A stretch of DNA of 6,361 nt from Pseudomonadota bacterium (GTDB lineage: Bacteria > Pseudomonadota > Gammaproteobacteria > Halothiobacillales > Halothiobacillaceae), in assembly GCA_021795795.1 (NCBI GenBank), contig JAJYPA010000481.1, positions 1 through 6,361 on the forward strand, given 5' to 3'. The position numbers were made by a program, and so were the translations under genes. Numbering within the stretch: position 1 is the first letter of the stretch; each line of letters begins with the position of its first letter. The notes beneath the pieces were generated by a model that saw only the letters and a program-made list of their open reading frames with translations, did no database searches and was not told where the DNA came from. Below, piece after piece: positions 5,721 through 6,361 of this stretch.

Positions 5721-6155
5721 ATGGACGCACAGGCGATAATCCGCGACTTCACGGCCAAGGGGGTGCAACTGGCCCCTACCGACCACGGCACGATCAGTAT
5801 CACACCCAGATCACGTCTCACCGATGCCGACCGCGATTTACTACGCAAACACAAGGCCGAAGTGCTGGCCGAGCTCCAAAGTGTGAACATTGTGAACATG
5901 GTGAACATTGATTCCGGCCTTTTACCCCCGGCAAGAATAGTCCACGGCCCGGAACCGAAGTTCACAGATCCCCTTGCCGAGGCCCGAACCCTACTCGGCG
6001 TCATGCGGAAGGTTGGCCTCCGGGTGCGACTGACCAGCGACGACCAGTTACGCATAGGCCCGAGCAACATGCTTTGGCCTTATGACCGCGAATACATCGA
6101 AGTCCAGAAAGACGCATTGATCCAACTGTTAAAAGAGGAAATGAGCCATGACTGA
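5721..6155 (+). CDS. TubC-type docking-domain-like protein with a duplicated module
   Basis: A 144-residue protein. Residues 6-52 resemble the TubC N-terminal docking domain (IIRDFTAKGVQL, ISITPRSRLTDADRDLLRKH, KAEVLAEL), a fold first described in natural-product synthetases but commonly found in small proteins of proteobacterial mobile elements, where its role is unclear. Residues 91-137 look like a second, diverged copy: they align without gaps at an offset of 85, sharing G14/G99, T20/T105, I27/I112, P29/P114, L33/L118, D37/D122, R38/R123, K45/K130 and L52/L137. The linker contains SVNIVNMVNI, encoded by the inverted 9-bp repeats. ATG 5721 has GGAGG at 5707-5711 and sits one base after the helicase stop; a longer frame from 5577 is inside the helicase gene and unlikely. 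A protein-protein adaptor role in the replication complex is a guess. Confidence 0.8.
   Translation: MDAQAIIRDFTAKGVQLAPTDHGTISITPRSRLTDADRDLLRKHKAEVLAELQSVNIVNMVNIDSGLLPPARIVHGPEPKFTDPLAEARTLLGVMRKVGLRVRLTSDDQLRIGPSNMLWPYDREYIEVQKDALIQLLKEEMSHD
5881..5909 (-). repeat. GTGAAC array (inverted GTTCAC), three copies at 9-bp period
   Basis: GTGAAC starts at 5883, 5892 and 5901. It is the reverse complement of the upstream array, 264 bases away, and is also codon-aligned, encoding VNIVNMVNI in the TubC-like gene. The reverse complement of this segment matches 5588-5616 at 28 of 29 positions. Confidence 0.85.
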
Positions 6156-6345
6156 TGCTGAATTACATCAAGCGCACCTGGTGGGTGTTTTTGAAGCATT
6201 AAAGGACGCCACAGCCGCACTCGCTGGGGGAGACATGGAAATGTTGGAAGTCTGTCTCGCCGGTGCTGGTTTCGAGCTTTGTTGTGCGATGCCGGAACGG
6301 TACTCAGAACTTGCGCCGGATGTCTGGTTCGAGAAGGGGTGCTGA
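6148..6345 (+). CDS. Small hypothetical protein
   Basis: A 65-residue acidic protein beginning MTDAELHQAH. It starts inside the end of the TubC-like gene (8-base overlap, ATGACTGA), with AAGAGGAAATG at 6133-6143 as a ribosome binding region. One or two helices are likely (AHLVGVFEALKDATAALAGG and MEMLEVCLAGAGFELCC). It contains four cysteines (CLAG, CC, and the last residue) but no recognisable metal site. No membrane segment or known domain is visible. Coupling to the replication operon on both sides is the main support that it is real. No function can be assigned. Confidence 0.6.
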   Translation: MTDAELHQAHLVGVFEALKDATAALAGGDMEMLEVCLAGAGFELCCAMPERYSELAPDVWFEKGC

Positions 6346-6346
6346 T

Positions 6347-6361
6347 ATGAAGCGCACACCT
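6347..6361 (+). CDS. Start of a further operon gene (runs off the right edge)
   Basis: Only five codons (MKRTP) are in the window. The ATG lies one base after the previous stop, the same spacing seen between the helicase and TubC-like genes, and AAGGGG at 6334-6339 gives a ribosome binding site seven bases upstream. The product cannot be guessed. Confidence 0.45.

Noticed and set aside
5582..5909. CRISPR array
   Set aside because: The repeat unit is 9 bp with no spacers, it is within coding sequence, and there are no cas genes.
5453..6070. 205-codon open frame on the minus strand
   Set aside because: It spans the helicase end and the TubC-like gene in antisense; its repetitive MFTMFTMFT and NMVNMVNIVN come from the DNA repeats.

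Overview
This window looks like the integration and replication end of a mobile element (genomic island or phage-satellite-like) from a proteobacterium, probably gamma or beta. The evidence is a tRNA-Phe 3' fragment of proteobacterial type with an encoded CCA, a consensus sigma70 promoter, clear Shine-Dalgarno sequences and moderately high GC. I cannot name the species.

Layout. Bases 1-199 (minus strand) hold the N-terminal 66 codons of one tyrosine recombinase. Bases 200-505 are a gene-poor junction. It contains a 48-bp copy of the 3' half of tRNA-Phe, which is an attachment-site core, flanked on both sides by integrase control regions. Each control region carries a short direct repeat with an 11-bp period. 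From 398 rightward everything is on the plus strand. A TTGCAT-N17-TATAAT promoter is followed by a complete P4-type integrase (506-1702) and an unrecognised 240-residue protein joined to it by an ATGA overlap. A rho-independent terminator lies at 2461-2489, and its 3' arm contains the ribosome binding site of the next gene.

That next gene starts a tightly packed run: an AlpA-like winged-helix protein, a 68-residue unknown, a primase of the archaeo-eukaryotic type, a P-loop helicase-like ATPase with a C-terminal zinc knuckle, a protein with TubC-like docking modules, a 65-residue unknown, and the start of one more gene. Every junction overlaps by 1-8 nt or leaves a 1-nt gap, so this is almost certainly one operon.

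Working model (inference). The integrase recombines the element at tRNA-Phe, the AlpA-like protein controls excision or transcription, and the primase plus helicase replicate the excised form. The order int, alpA, primase/helicase resembles phage-inducible satellites and P4-like islands, but here primase and helicase are separate genes. The two divergent integrases around one tRNA fragment suggest two elements in tandem at the same tRNA gene.

The most unusual signal is a pair of codon-aligned 9-bp repeat arrays (core GTTCAC) in inverted orientation, one at the end of the helicase gene and one inside the next gene. They form a 29-bp inverted repeat with one mismatch and could be an iteron-type origin or operator.
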